Positions 44,077-52,848 are shown, counted from the first letter of the stretch. The stretch: DNA of 64,000 nt from Mesorhizobium shangrilense (GCF_028826155.1 NZ_JAQGPN010000003.1:124001-188000); one strand, 5' to 3'. Numbers and translations: made by a program. Notes: generated from the sequence alone by a model not told the origin.

Positions 44077-44922
44077 TCAGGCGTCCTGCGCGGTGACCTG
44101 GGTCTGCTCGCCGAGGCCTTCGATCCCCAGGCGCATGGTCTGGCCCGCGCGCAGATAGAGCGGCGGCTTCTGGCCCATGCCGACGCCGGGAGGCGTGCCG
44201 GTGGAGATCACGTCGCCCGGTTGCAGGCTCATGAAGCGGCTGACATAGCTGACGACGTGCGCGACGTCGAAGATCATCGTCTTGGTCGAGCCGTCCTGGT
44301 AGCGCTTGCCGTCGACGTCCAGCCACATCTTGAGGTTCTGGGGGTCGGCGACCTCGTCGGCCGTCACCAGCCAGGGGCCGATCGGGCCGAAGGTGTCGGA
44401 GCCCTTGCCCTTGTCCCAGGTGCCGCCGCGCTCGATCTGGAACTCGCGTTCCGAGACGTCGTTGACGACGCAATATCCGGCGACATGCGACAGCGCGTCA
44501 GCCTCTTCGATGTACTTGCCGCCCTTGCCGATGACCACGCCGAGCTCGACTTCCCAATCGGTCTTGGTGGAGTCGCGCGGGATGAGGACGGTGTCGTTCG
44601 GGCCGCAGATGGCGCTGGTCGCCTTCATGAAGACGACCGGCTCGCTCGGGATGGGCATGCCGGATTCGGCGGCGTGGTCGGCGTAGTTCAGGCCGATGCA
44701 GATGAACTTGCCAACCTGTCCCACGCAGGGACCGTAGCGGACCTCGCCTTCGACGCGGGGCAGGGAAGCGACGTCCACCGACTTCAGCTTGTCGAGCCCT
44801 GCGGGCGTCAGCGCCTCACCGGCAATGTCGCCGACGATGCCGGAGAGATCGCGGATGCTGCCTTCCGCATCCAGAATGCCGGGCTTCTCCTGTCCCGCAA
44901 CGCCATATCGAACCAGTTTCAT
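44077..44922 (-). CDS. Fumarylacetoacetate-hydrolase-family enzyme, 2,4-diketo-3-deoxy sugar acid hydrolase-like
   Basis: 281 aa. Cytoplasmic metal-dependent C-C hydrolase. FAH motifs: GLNYADHAAESGMPIP, the metal ligands in DWEVELGVVIGKGG, and STGTPPGVGMGQKPP near the end. The block TWDKGKGSDTFGPIGPWLV closely follows the members that split 2,4-diketo-3-deoxy-L-rhamnonate or -fuconate into pyruvate and lactate. The start is set by AGGAAG 5 bases upstream. It lies next to SDR and enolase-superfamily genes on the same strand, so it can be the last step of the sugar-acid route. Ureidoglycolate lyase-like naming is possible but less fitting. Confidence 0.88.
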   Translation of the reverse strand: MKLVRYGVAGQEKPGILDAEGSIRDLSGIVGDIAGEALTPAGLDKLKSVDVASLPRVEGEVRYGPCVGQVGKFICIGLNYADHAAESGMPIPSEPVVFMKATSAICGPNDTVLIPRDSTKTDWEVELGVVIGKGGKYIEEADALSHVAGYCVVNDVSEREFQIERGGTWDKGKGSDTFGPIGPWLVTADEVADPQNLKMWLDVDGKRYQDGSTKTMIFDVAHVVSYVSRFMSLQPGDVISTGTPPGVGMGQKPPLYLRAGQTMRLGIEGLGEQTQVTAQDA

Positions 44923-45073
44923 CTTACTTCCTATCCTCGTTGGTCAGTAGGTTGTGCGGCCGCCAAAAATCGAAGGCCGCTCCGGTGGTGAAGGTGTTCT
45001 CCTCGCTCACGAGCCGGGCGACGATCGCCGCCCGGTTCGAGGAAGCGGCCACGCGGGAAGGCGCGGCCGCACG

Positions 45074-45094
45074 GATCGACCCTCAGGGTCGATC
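45074..45094. repeat. 21-bp palindrome/hairpin after the SDR gene
   Basis: GATCGACCCT and AGGGTCGATC flank a single C, giving a perfect 10-bp-arm palindrome 22 bases past the stop of the minus-strand SDR gene. It can act as a hairpin (8-bp stem, 5-base loop) separating that operon from the FAH-hydrolase gene. No T-run follows, so terminator strength is doubtful; a binding site is the alternative. Confidence 0.5.
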
Positions 45095-45116
45095 GGGGTT
45101 CATTCCGATGTGTGGC

Positions 45117-45890
45117 TCAAGCCGCGGTTGCAGAAAGGCCGACGGCCTCGCGCAGCGCAGGGTCGCGAAGATCGACCTCCTTGCCGGCGTAGCTGCGGCC
45201 GGCTTCGCTGCACAGGAAGGCGATCACGAGGCCTGGCTCCTTCGGATCGGTGAGGTTTTCGCGCGGGATCTGGCTCACGGGATTGATCCCGGAGGCGCGG
45301 ATCTGGCCCTGCATGCCGGTGTCAACGACACCAGGCGAAAGACCGATGGAGACAACGCCCGCGGCGCCATATTCCAGATCGATCGACCGGGTGAACATGG
45401 CAAGTCCCGCCTTGGTCGAGCAGTAAGCCGACCATCCTTCCATCGGACGGAACGCTGCGCCGCTCGACAGATTCACGATGGTGCCGCCGCCGGCTTCGAT
45501 CATGGCCGGAATGACAGCGCGCGCGGCGAGATAGGACCCGACGAGATTGATCTCGACGGCGCGCATCCACGCCGCTGGATCGGTGTCGACGATGCGCCCG
45601 ACCGGATCGATGACTCCGGCATTGTTGACCAGCGCGTCGATACGTCCGAACTTTGCGCGCGTCGCGGCCACCATGGCGTCCACCGAGCTCGCGTCGGCGA
45701 CGTCGCAGGCAAGCGCCAGAGCCTCGCCTCCCGACGCAACGATGTCATCGGCAAGCGCCTTGGCCGCATCGAGCGAGCGAGCGGTGACGACCACGCGCGC
45801 GCCCTGTCGCGCCAGTTCCTGGGATGCGGCGGCGCCGATTCCACGCGCCGCTCCCGTCACCACCACCACCTTGCCGGATAGATCTGGCAT
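45117..45890 (-). CDS. SDR-family dehydrogenase, candidate 2-keto-3-deoxy sugar acid dehydrogenase
   Basis: 257 aa NAD(P)-dependent oxidoreductase. Cofactor motif TGAARGIGAAASQELA, NNAGVID, and catalytic Ser...Tyr-x3-Lys in NLSSGAAFRPMEGWSAYCSTKAG. AAAGGAG sits 8 bases before the ATG. It resembles the SDR at 58005-58781 along the whole length, including the rare block EGWSAYC and the ending DLRDPALREAVGL. In the L-rhamnonate-type pathway an SDR oxidises C4 of the 2-keto-3-deoxy acid before FAH-type hydrolysis; the adjacent FAH gene makes that role plausible. Confidence 0.88.
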   Translation of the reverse strand: MPDLSGKVVVVTGAARGIGAAASQELARQGARVVVTARSLDAAKALADDIVASGGEALALACDVADASSVDAMVAATRAKFGRIDALVNNAGVIDPVGRIVDTDPAAWMRAVEINLVGSYLAARAVIPAMIEAGGGTIVNLSSGAAFRPMEGWSAYCSTKAGLAMFTRSIDLEYGAAGVVSIGLSPGVVDTGMQGQIRASGINPVSQIPRENLTDPKEPGLVIAFLCSEAGRSYAGKEVDLRDPALREAVGLSATAA

Positions 45891-45902
45891 CTGAAATCTC
45901 CT

Positions 45903-46667
45903 TTAACCGTCAAGCTTGCCGCTGGACGCCAGTTGCATCATCGCGGCGCGCGTCGTCCGATCGACATTGCGCATATGTTCTTCCATCGCGGCGCCGGTCA
46001 TGTCCGGGTCGCGTGCCGACAGACCGTCCACGATGGCGGCGTGATCGCGCACGCTCTGGGCGATTACGCCGGGCGTCTCCGACGCGACGCGGCGATATTC
46101 CATGCCGAGCGTGTAAAGCGAGTTGGCGATGCGATCGAGGAACGGGTTCCCGCATGCATCCAGGATGATCTGGTGGAACTCCAGGTCCGAAACCCGAAAG
46201 CCGGCGGGATTGTTCGCGAGACCTTCCTGGATCGTGACGAGTTCCCGCAGGCGCTTGATCGCCCCGTCGGAGATCAGCCGCGCCGCCATCCGGCCAATCC
46301 CGCCGTCGATCAGCACCCGCGCCTGATAGAGGGTCTCGACATTGTTCTCGTTCAGGGGGACGAGGAACTGCAGGGGCGCCAGCATGCCCGACAGTTCGAG
46401 CGACGACACATAGCACGTGCCGCTGCGTGTCCACCGGATGGCGCCGAGGATTTGCAGTCCGCGCAAGGCCTCGCGCACGGTCGGTTGGCTAACGGCCAGC
46501 ATGGCGGCGAGTTCACGCTCGGACGGCAATTGCTCGCCGGGACGGAGATTTCCGGACTGGATCAGTTCCAGAAGGCGGCGGGCGACCTGTTCGGCGACCG
46601 ACAGACGCTCGTCCGGTTCCTGCTCGACTGAGGTGAAGGCATCCGCTGCCCTGCCCGGGTGTCTCAT
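45903..46667 (-). CDS. GntR-family regulator with FCD domain
   Basis: 254 aa. I place the start at MRHPGRAADAFTSVEQ (46667) since the longer frame runs back into the enolase-superfamily gene; no strong ribosome site is visible. Winged helix: GEQLPSERELAAMLAVSQPTVREALRGLQILGAI. FCD metal pattern: DLEFHQIILDACGNPF, RDHAAIVDGL, MEEHMRNVD. It is sandwiched between the enolase-superfamily gene and the SDR in one minus-strand operon (gaps of 37 and 12 bases). Confidence 0.9.
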   Translation of the reverse strand: MRHPGRAADAFTSVEQEPDERLSVAEQVARRLLELIQSGNLRPGEQLPSERELAAMLAVSQPTVREALRGLQILGAIRWTRSGTCYVSSLELSGMLAPLQFLVPLNENNVETLYQARVLIDGGIGRMAARLISDGAIKRLRELVTIQEGLANNPAGFRVSDLEFHQIILDACGNPFLDRIANSLYTLGMEYRRVASETPGVIAQSVRDHAAIVDGLSARDPDMTGAAMEEHMRNVDRTTRAAMMQLASSGKLDG

Positions 46668-46704
46668 GTTCGCGCCAATACCAACGGCTGCTGCTTCCCT
46701 TTTC

Positions 46705-47829
46705 CTAGCCGACCGAAAGGTCGCTGACGACCTTTTCATCGACCTCGATGCCAAGCCCGGGACGTGTCGGGGGTCTGGCAAGCCCCTCCTGCATCATGAT
46801 CGGCTGATCCACCAGCTCCTGCTGGACGACGACCGGGTGCGGTTTGAACTCGAACAGGCGCGCGGCGGGCGAGGCTATCGAAAGATGCAGGCTCGCTGCC
46901 GTGGTGATGGCTGTCGACCAGGCATGCGCATTGATCGTCTTGCCATGCTGGCGCAGCAGATCGTCGACACGGCGAAACCCGGTGATGCCCTCGGCGCGCG
47001 CGGGATCGACGCCGAAGACATCGACGGCTCCAGTCTCCAGCAGCGTGCGATAGCCGGTGAGGGTGAACTCTCGCTCTCCGCTGGCGATCGGAACGGAAAC
47101 GGCCGATTTGAGCGCCTGATAGTCCTCGTGGCGCGTCGGATGGAAGGGCTCCTCGATCCAGCCGGCTCCGAGCGCCTCAAGCCGCTTTGCGACGGAAATT
47201 CCGGTGTCGAGGTCCCAGTCGATGCCGTTGCCTATGTCGACGAGGATCTCGGCGTCCGCGCCAAGGGTGTCGCGCAGCATGCCGACGAAGCGGACCACCT
47301 GCTCAGGGTCTTGCCCGATGGGCGAAAGCCCCTTCTTGCCAAGCCCGAGCTTGACGCTTCGGAAGCCTCTGGCGAAGTAGGATTGCACCTCCTCCACGCA
47401 TGCGTCCAGCGTCGCCTTGTTGACATGGCAGGACGCGTTGGCGGGCAGGGCGTCATGCGCGGCCCCGCCGAAGAGTTCGAAGAGCGGCTTGCCCGCTTCC
47501 TTGCCCTTGATGTCCCAGAGCGACATGTCGACGGCGCTCAGCGCGATGCTGGCGATGCCGCCCTCGCCATACCACCAGGAGTGGGCGCGCATGAGTTCCC
47601 ATGCACGGGCCACGTCGATATCGCCTGCATCCTTGAGCAGGGGAGCGAAGCCTTCCTCCATGATCGTCCTGGTCGCCTTGCAGGCTTCCGGCCACATGGC
47701 GATGCCTTCGCCCCAGCCGACGATGCCGTCCTGCGTTTCGGTGCGCACGAGGATGGTCATGCGGAACGTGCCGAAATCGTTCGCATCCTGGTAGCGCAGT
47801 ATGTGGCTGGTGATCTTGGCGATGCGCAT
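46705..47829 (-). CDS. Enolase-superfamily dehydratase/cycloisomerase (mandelate racemase subgroup)
   Basis: 374 aa two-domain enzyme. The capping domain holds GWGEGIAMWPEACKATRTIM and SAVDMSLWDIKGKEAGKPLFELFGG. The barrel shows Lys in SVKLGLGKKG, metal ligands in ILVDIGNGIDWDLD, WIEEPFHP and ASGEREFT, and a His base in INAHAWSTA. The His-Lys arrangement fits acid-sugar dehydratases or lactone cycloisomerases. ATG at 47829 is chosen; an in-frame GTG lies three codons upstream. First gene of the minus-strand operon, divergent from the GntR gene at 47989. Confidence 0.9.
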   Translation of the reverse strand: MRIAKITSHILRYQDANDFGTFRMTILVRTETQDGIVGWGEGIAMWPEACKATRTIMEEGFAPLLKDAGDIDVARAWELMRAHSWWYGEGGIASIALSAVDMSLWDIKGKEAGKPLFELFGGAAHDALPANASCHVNKATLDACVEEVQSYFARGFRSVKLGLGKKGLSPIGQDPEQVVRFVGMLRDTLGADAEILVDIGNGIDWDLDTGISVAKRLEALGAGWIEEPFHPTRHEDYQALKSAVSVPIASGEREFTLTGYRTLLETGAVDVFGVDPARAEGITGFRRVDDLLRQHGKTINAHAWSTAITTAASLHLSIASPAARLFEFKPHPVVVQQELVDQPIMMQEGLARPPTRPGLGIEVDEKVVSDLSVG

Positions 47830-47929
47830 GGACGACACTTGTGTGCGCCGAGGATTGGCGCCGACCTTTCCGGCCGCATTGGCTGGTTGATCGTTGACTA
47901 GCCTGAGGCCCGCTGCTAAGTCAACAAGA

Positions 47930-47938
47930 GGTCAGACC
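47930..47938. promoter_or_regulatory. FadR-like operator GGTC-A-GACC, copy 1
   Basis: GGTCAGACC in the gap between divergent genes (minus-strand enolase-superfamily gene starting at 47829 and GntR gene at 47989). The same GGTC-N-GACC core recurs at 50561-50569. The core matches the known E. coli FadR recognition core TGGTCNGACC, and FCD-type GntR proteins bind related sequences. A TTGACT hexamer at 47894-47899 could be a -35 box for the GntR gene. Confidence 0.6.
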
Positions 47939-47988
47939 AATTCAGTGGTAAAGTGATTGCCGCGCCGGGAGGGAGCAGAAGCGCCACG

Positions 47989-48714
47989 ATGACATCGGGG
48001 AAGCTGGAAATTGAGCCGCTCGTACGCGAGGGCGCGTCCGAGCGACTGGTCCATCGCCTCCTCGGCATGGTCAAGGCCGGAAACCTGAAGCCCGGGGACA
48101 GGCTGCCGGGCGAGCGGGAGCTTGCAGGCCTTTTCAATGTGAGCCGTCCGACGATCCGCGAGGCGGTCAAGGCGCTCATCGTGCTGGGTGTACTCAAGTC
48201 GCGGCATGGCGACGGCATCTTCGTGTCTCCGCTCGAGGCAGCGGACTTGCTCGGTCCGATATCCTTCTTTCTGTCGCTGCGCGATGTGGAGATCGAGAGG
48301 CTCTATGATGCGCGCGCCCTGATTGAAGGGGAAATCGCTGCGCGGGCGGCCGAGCGCGCGACGGAGGCCGATGCGGATGAACTCGACCAGTTCATCGCGC
48401 AGCAGGAAAACGTCTTGGCGGATCCGGTGGCCTATCGCGAGGTCGACACGCGTCTTCACCGCCGGCTGGCCGAGATCGCGGACAATCCTTTCCTGGCGCG
48501 TGCGGCGGAGAGCATGAACGTGCTCGGCCTCGAATTCCGCAAGATCGCATCCGAGACCGCCGAGGTCATCGCCGGTTCGGTGAACGACCACAAACGTATC
48601 GTAGCCGGGCTGCGTGCTCGCGACGCCAATGCCGCGCGCACGGCGATGCGCGAGCATATGGAGCGCGTGCTGACCACCACCAAGCGGGCCGAGCGCCACC
48701 AGGAGACATCATGA
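47989..48714 (+). CDS. GntR-family regulator with FCD domain
   Basis: 241 aa. I start it at MTSGKLEIEPLVREG; an in-frame GTG at 47953 lies too close to the operator at 47930. Winged helix LPGERELAGLFNVSRPTIREAVKALIVLGVL, then FCD domain with DTRLHRRLAEIADNPF, NDHKRIVAGL and MREHMERVL as metal-site segments. It overlaps the next gene by ATGA. The matched sites at 47930 and 50561 flank its own operon, so it is the best candidate to bind them, with a sugar-acid or keto-acid effector. Confidence 0.9.
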   Translation: MTSGKLEIEPLVREGASERLVHRLLGMVKAGNLKPGDRLPGERELAGLFNVSRPTIREAVKALIVLGVLKSRHGDGIFVSPLEAADLLGPISFFLSLRDVEIERLYDARALIEGEIAARAAERATEADADELDQFIAQQENVLADPVAYREVDTRLHRRLAEIADNPFLARAAESMNVLGLEFRKIASETAEVIAGSVNDHKRIVAGLRARDANAARTAMREHMERVLTTTKRAERHQETS

Positions 48715-49505
48715 CGAGGCAGTCGCGCGGCGGGCTCACTCGCCCAGGCATTGACGACATTGTGGCGGGTGGGTTCTCCACCCCATGGGACGCGCCGACC
48801 ATTCCGCCGTTTCCGTTTCGCTTCCGAAACGTCGAGATGATGACGCTGTTCTACCGCAGCGATCGCAAGGCCATGGAGTTTCTGCTCCCAGAGCCGCTTC
48901 AGTGCACCGGCGACATCGTCGCCATACACATCTACCGGATGAACGATACGGACTGGATCGGCCCGTTCGGCGAATCGAACATCATGTTCGGGGCTTCGTT
49001 GCCCGGCGGTCCTTCCGGCTCCTATTCTCCCTACTTCTTCCTCAGCACCGAGATCGGCGTCTCTCACGGCCGTGAAATGCATGGTCAGCCCAAGAAGCTG
49101 GCCAATGTGTCGCTCGAGTTCCGCGGCGACCTGATCGTCGGAAGCGTCGAGCGCAACGGCATCGATATCATCACGGCGACCTTGCCCTACAAGCAGGTGG
49201 CCTGCGATCCGAAAGAGATCGCGGCGCATTTCGACTTCTCGACGAACATCAACCTCAAGGTCATCGACCATATCGATGGCCGGCCGGCGATCCGCCAGCT
49301 GACCTCGCGCAAGCTTGCCGACATGACCGTGCACGAATGCTGGACCGGGCCGTGCTCGGTCGAGCTTCGCGCCAACGTTCAGGCCCCGATCTTCCGTCTT
49401 CCGGTGCTGGAGCCGCTGCGCGGCTTCTACTGGCGCGCGGACTTCTCCCTCATTCCGGGCCAGATCATCCACGACTACCTCGCCGAAGACGGCAAGGCAG
49501 TCTAG
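48711..49505 (+). CDS. Acetoacetate decarboxylase-family protein
   Basis: 264 aa. The ADC signature GVSHGREMHGQPKKLANVSLEFRGD contains the Lys-Lys pair whose first Lys forms the Schiff base in acetoacetate decarboxylase. The second-shell Glu in the N-terminal half and the beta-barrel layout also match. Family members include true decarboxylases and enzymes acting on other keto acids. Here it sits between a GntR gene and a 2-hydroxyacid dehydrogenase, so decarboxylation or aldol-type chemistry on a sugar-acid-derived keto acid is likely. Specific substrate not known. Confidence 0.88.
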   Translation: MTRQSRGGLTRPGIDDIVAGGFSTPWDAPTIPPFPFRFRNVEMMTLFYRSDRKAMEFLLPEPLQCTGDIVAIHIYRMNDTDWIGPFGESNIMFGASLPGGPSGSYSPYFFLSTEIGVSHGREMHGQPKKLANVSLEFRGDLIVGSVERNGIDIITATLPYKQVACDPKEIAAHFDFSTNINLKVIDHIDGRPAIRQLTSRKLADMTVHECWTGPCSVELRANVQAPIFRLPVLEPLRGFYWRADFSLIPGQIIHDYLAEDGKAV

Positions 49506-49522
49506 CAGAAAGCAGAGTATCC

Positions 49523-50500
49523 ATGTCTGAAGGGGCCGCACGACGCGTCGTCGTGACCGACTATACATTTCCCAATCTCGACCGGGAGCGCTTGGCCGCG
49601 GAGAAGCTTGGCGCCTCGTTCGAGGCACATCAATGCCGCACGGCGGCCGAGGTCGCCAGCGCCATAGCGGGCGCCGATGTCGCGGTGGTCCAGTTCGCGC
49701 CCTGCGGCGCCGAGGCCATCGCAGGTCTTGCGCCGGGCGCGACCCTGCTGCGCTACGGTATCGGCTACGACAACATTGACGTCGCCGCCGCGGCCGCCAG
49801 GTCGATGCCGGTCGGCTACGTGCCTGACTACTGCATCGACGAGGTGGCCGACCACACAGTCGCCCTGATGCTCTCTTCGCTGCGCAAGCTCCCCGGCCTC
49901 GATGCGTCCCTTCGCGCGGGTCGCTGGGAAGCGGTCGCGGCCGCGAGGCCGCTCAAGCCCTTCGCCGAAACGGTTGTGGGCTTCCTCGGCTTCGGACAGA
50001 TCGGCCGGGAGATCTGCCGGCGGCTGAAGCCTTTCGGCTTCCAGTTCATCGTTGCGGATCCGATGCTCGACGACGCCAAGGCGGCGGAGCTGGGCGTTCG
50101 TCGCGTGGACGTCGGGACGCTGTTCCGCGAGGCGGACGCGCTGTCGCTCAACGCTCCCGCAACGCCGGAGACGACGGGCATCGTCAATGCCGGAACGCTC
50201 AAGACCATGAAGTCCAACGCCGTGATCGTGAACACGGCGAGAGGCAAGCTGGTCAACGAGCCTGACTTGGCTGCGGCGCTGACAGATGGCGTGATTGCCG
50301 GAGCGGGGCTCGATGTCTTCGAGACCGAGCCGCTGCCGGCAGACTCGCCGCTCCGCCAGGCTCCCAATCTCATCCTGACGCCGCATGCGGCCTGGTATTC
50401 GGAAGCCGCGATCGGCCGCCTGCAGCAGCTCATCGCCGACGATATCGGCGCTGCGCTTTCAGGGGCTCGTCCGCGGCGGCCCGTGCCGGGAAGCGCATAG
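49523..50500 (+). CDS. D-2-hydroxyacid dehydrogenase (C-terminal-binding-protein-like)
   Basis: 325 aa NAD-linked dehydrogenase. Rossmann motif VVGFLGFGQIGREICRRLKPFGF; catalytic Arg in VNTARGKLVNE, Glu in LDVFETEPLP, His in LTPHAAWYS; CIDEVADHTVALML is the CtBP-type block. Starts at MSEGAARRVVVTDYTF 17 bases after the ADC-like gene. It can interconvert a 2-oxo acid and a D-2-hydroxyacid, for example the C2/C3 product of the hydrolase step; direction and substrate cannot be read. Confidence 0.9.
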   Translation: MSEGAARRVVVTDYTFPNLDRERLAAEKLGASFEAHQCRTAAEVASAIAGADVAVVQFAPCGAEAIAGLAPGATLLRYGIGYDNIDVAAAAARSMPVGYVPDYCIDEVADHTVALMLSSLRKLPGLDASLRAGRWEAVAAARPLKPFAETVVGFLGFGQIGREICRRLKPFGFQFIVADPMLDDAKAAELGVRRVDVGTLFREADALSLNAPATPETTGIVNAGTLKTMKSNAVIVNTARGKLVNEPDLAAALTDGVIAGAGLDVFETEPLPADSPLRQAPNLILTPHAAWYSEAAIGRLQQLIADDIGAALSGARPRRPVPGSA

Positions 50501-50533
50501 GAAAAACGCGCCTGTGCAAAGGCAGGCGACGAA

Positions 50534-50569
50534 TTGACAGGCTGGTGGTCAGTCGATAATGGTCTGACC
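50534..50569 (+). promoter_or_regulatory. Promoter overlapped by FadR-like operator copy 2
   Basis: TTGACA (50534-50539) is followed by GATAAT (50555-50560, 15-base spacing) or TAATGG (50557-50562, 17-base spacing). GGTCTGACC at 50561-50569 overlaps or abuts the -10, and a half-matching GGTCAGTC lies between the hexamers (50548-50555). The arrangement is that of a repressed promoter. It drives the RhmD-like gene 40 bases downstream. Confidence 0.6.
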
Positions 50570-50608
50570 ACTTAAGTTGGCTGACAAATAAGAAAGTCGG
50601 TTTCAGTG

Positions 50609-51805
50609 ATGCGTTCGGATCGTTTCAAGATCGTAGATGTGCGCGCTTTCGTCGTCGCCGGCGATGATACGGGCGGCGACTACCATCGCCGGGCCGGCGG
50701 TCACTGGATCACCGACACGCTGATCTCCAATCCGATGTCCGTCTATCCGGAATATCGCGATAGCCGCACCAAGTGGGGCATCGGCACCCTTGGTTCGGTC
50801 GTGGTCGAGATCGAGGCTGCAGACGGCACGGTCGGCGTCGCTACCGGCATGGGTGGCGAGCCGGCCTGCTACCTCATCGAGAAGCATTTCCGTCGCTTCC
50901 TGATTGGCGCCGATCCGCGCGACACGGCGCTGCTCTGGGACCAGATGTTCCGCGCCTCGATGTTCTATGGGCGCAAGGGTCTCACCCTGACGGCCATCAG
51001 CGCGGTCGATCTGGCGTTGTGGGATCTGCTCGGTCTGCTGCGTGGCGAGCCTGTCTACAAGATGATCGGCGGCGCCGTTCGCCCCGATATGCCGCTCTAC
51101 TGCACGGGCCCGGAGCCGGCCGTCTATCAGGAGCAGGGTTTCCTCGGCGGAAAGTTCCCGCTGCCCGAAGGACCGGCTGACGGCCCCGCGGGCCTGCGCC
51201 GCAACGTCGAGCGCGTGGCGGCGGTGCGCGAAAGCGTCGGGCCCGACTTCCCGATCATGATCGACTGCTACATGTCGCTCGACGTTCCCTATGCGATCGA
51301 TCTCGCCAACGCGGTTCGTCCCTTCAATGTCTATTGGCTGGAAGAGGTCCTGCACCCCGACGACTTCGACGGGCACAAGGCGCTCAAGGCGGCCTGCCCG
51401 TGGGTGCGCTGGACGACCGGCGAGCACGAGTACACGCGCTATGGCTTCCGCAACCTGATCCAGGCGCGCGCCATCGACATCGTTCAGCCGGACGTCATGT
51501 GGGCTGGCGGCCTGACTGAGCTGATCAAGATCAGCGCGCTTGCCAATGCCTACGATATTCCCGTGGTGCCGCATGGGTCGGGCGCATACAGCTATCACTT
51601 CTGCATCACGCAGCCCCAGGCGCTTTTCTCCGAGTACATCAACATTAGCCCCGACGGGCGCTCGATGCAGCCGGTGTTTGGCGACATGTTCGAAAACGAA
51701 CGTCTGCCCAGCAGCGGACGTATCGCACTCGATGACGCGCCGGGTTTCGGCCTCGTGCTCAACAGGGACAAGCTGAAACTGGCGCGTCCCTATCCATCAA
51801 GCTGA
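50609..51805 (+). CDS. Enolase-superfamily sugar-acid dehydratase, L-rhamnonate dehydratase (RhmD)-like
   Basis: 398 aa. The N-terminal block GGHWITDTLISNPMSVYPEY (residues about 30-49) with RDSRTKWG after it is the substrate-loop signature of RhmD-type enzymes. Then FYGRKGLTLTAISAVDLALWDLLG, metal ligands in PIMIDCYMSLD, YWLEEVLHPDD and TTGEHEYTRYG, and the base region VPHGSGAYSYHF. It should dehydrate an aldonate to the 2-keto-3-deoxy acid. ATG at 50609 is preferred to GTG at 50606. It is followed by the TRAP binding protein, pointing to a sugar acid as the imported substrate. Confidence 0.88.
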   Translation: MRSDRFKIVDVRAFVVAGDDTGGDYHRRAGGHWITDTLISNPMSVYPEYRDSRTKWGIGTLGSVVVEIEAADGTVGVATGMGGEPACYLIEKHFRRFLIGADPRDTALLWDQMFRASMFYGRKGLTLTAISAVDLALWDLLGLLRGEPVYKMIGGAVRPDMPLYCTGPEPAVYQEQGFLGGKFPLPEGPADGPAGLRRNVERVAAVRESVGPDFPIMIDCYMSLDVPYAIDLANAVRPFNVYWLEEVLHPDDFDGHKALKAACPWVRWTTGEHEYTRYGFRNLIQARAIDIVQPDVMWAGGLTELIKISALANAYDIPVVPHGSGAYSYHFCITQPQALFSEYINISPDGRSMQPVFGDMFENERLPSSGRIALDDAPGFGLVLNRDKLKLARPYPSS

Positions 51806-51831
51806 ATCTCAACCTATAAAGGGAGGAATCA

Positions 51832-52848
51832 ATGAACTCATCGCTCAATCGTCGCGCGTTCGCGGCGGCCATGCTGGGCACGGTGGCGCTCGCCGCCGGC
51901 TTCGGCGTGACCCAGGCCGACGCGCAGTCGCGCACGCTGCGTCTGTCGCACCATCTCGCGCCGGGCCATCTCGTCGACGTCGCCTCGCACCGCTTCGCCG
52001 AGCTCGTCGCCGAGCAGAGCAAGGGCGCGATCAAAGTTGAGGTGTTCCCTTCGGGCCAGATCGCGGGCCTGCGCCAGGGCGCTGAAGCCGTGCAGTTCGG
52101 CACCGTCGACTTCGTGTGGACCGATTTCGGCACGCTCGCCAACTGGCGTCCGGAGTACGGCTTCGTAAGCCTGCCGTTCCTCTTCCAGGGCGACGATCAC
52201 TTCGACGCCGTCTTCAACGGCGACGTCGGCCGCGAGCTGCGCGACGACGTGTCCAAGAACCTCAACATCGAGGCACTCGGCTACGGCAATGCGGGTTTTC
52301 GCGTGATCGCCACGAGCGGCAAGGCGGTCAAGGAGCCGGCCGACCTGAAGGGCGTGCGCATCCGCGTTCCGGAAGTGCCGATCTTAGTCTCGGCCTTCAA
52401 GTCGGTCGGGGCGAACCCGACGCCGATGGCCTGGGGTGAAGTGTACACCGCGCTCCAGACCGGCGTCATCGACGCCGTCGAGAACCCGGCCGAAGGCCTT
52501 GCCGTCGGCGGCATGCAGGAGGTCACCAAGTATCTCTCGCGCACCTATCACATCATGACCGACGTCAACCTGTTCGTCAGCAATGACGTGATGTCGAGCT
52601 TCACGCCGGAGCTGCAGGAGGCCATCCGCGCTTCCGCCAAGACCGCAGTGGACGAGTTCAACGCCAAGACCCGCGAGGCGGCGGCCGGCTACTGGAAGCA
52701 GCTCTCGGAAAAGCTCGAGACGGTGGAAGAGCCGAACCGCGCCGCCTTCCAGGAGGCGATGGCGCCGGTGTGGAAAGAGTTCACGGCGGCCGCCGGTGAG
52801 GCGGGCCAGGGCTGGATCGACCGCATCCAGGCCGTGCCGGCAAAGTAG
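51832..52848 (+). CDS. dctP: TRAP transporter substrate-binding protein (DctP family)
   Basis: 338 aa periplasmic receptor. The signal (NRRAFAAAMLGTVALAAGFG...ADAQ) has a twin-arginine pair, so Tat export is possible. DctP features: TLRLSHHLAPGHLVDVASHRFAELV, the carboxylate-binding Arg region KGVRIRVPEVPI, and AWGEVYTALQTGVIDAVENP. The membrane subunits DctQ and DctM are 3.4 kb downstream, after four enzyme genes. Ligand is probably a sugar acid given the dehydratase just upstream. Confidence 0.93.
   Translation: MNSSLNRRAFAAAMLGTVALAAGFGVTQADAQSRTLRLSHHLAPGHLVDVASHRFAELVAEQSKGAIKVEVFPSGQIAGLRQGAEAVQFGTVDFVWTDFGTLANWRPEYGFVSLPFLFQGDDHFDAVFNGDVGRELRDDVSKNLNIEALGYGNAGFRVIATSGKAVKEPADLKGVRIRVPEVPILVSAFKSVGANPTPMAWGEVYTALQTGVIDAVENPAEGLAVGGMQEVTKYLSRTYHIMTDVNLFVSNDVMSSFTPELQEAIRASAKTAVDEFNAKTREAAAGYWKQLSEKLETVEEPNRAAFQEAMAPVWKEFTAAAGEAGQGWIDRIQAVPAK

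Noticed and set aside
44077..44922. Ureidoglycolate lyase assignment for the FAH-family gene
   Set aside because: No purine-catabolic neighbours; sequence block GKGSDTFGPIGPWLV and the sugar-acid neighbours fit diketo-deoxy sugar acid hydrolases better.
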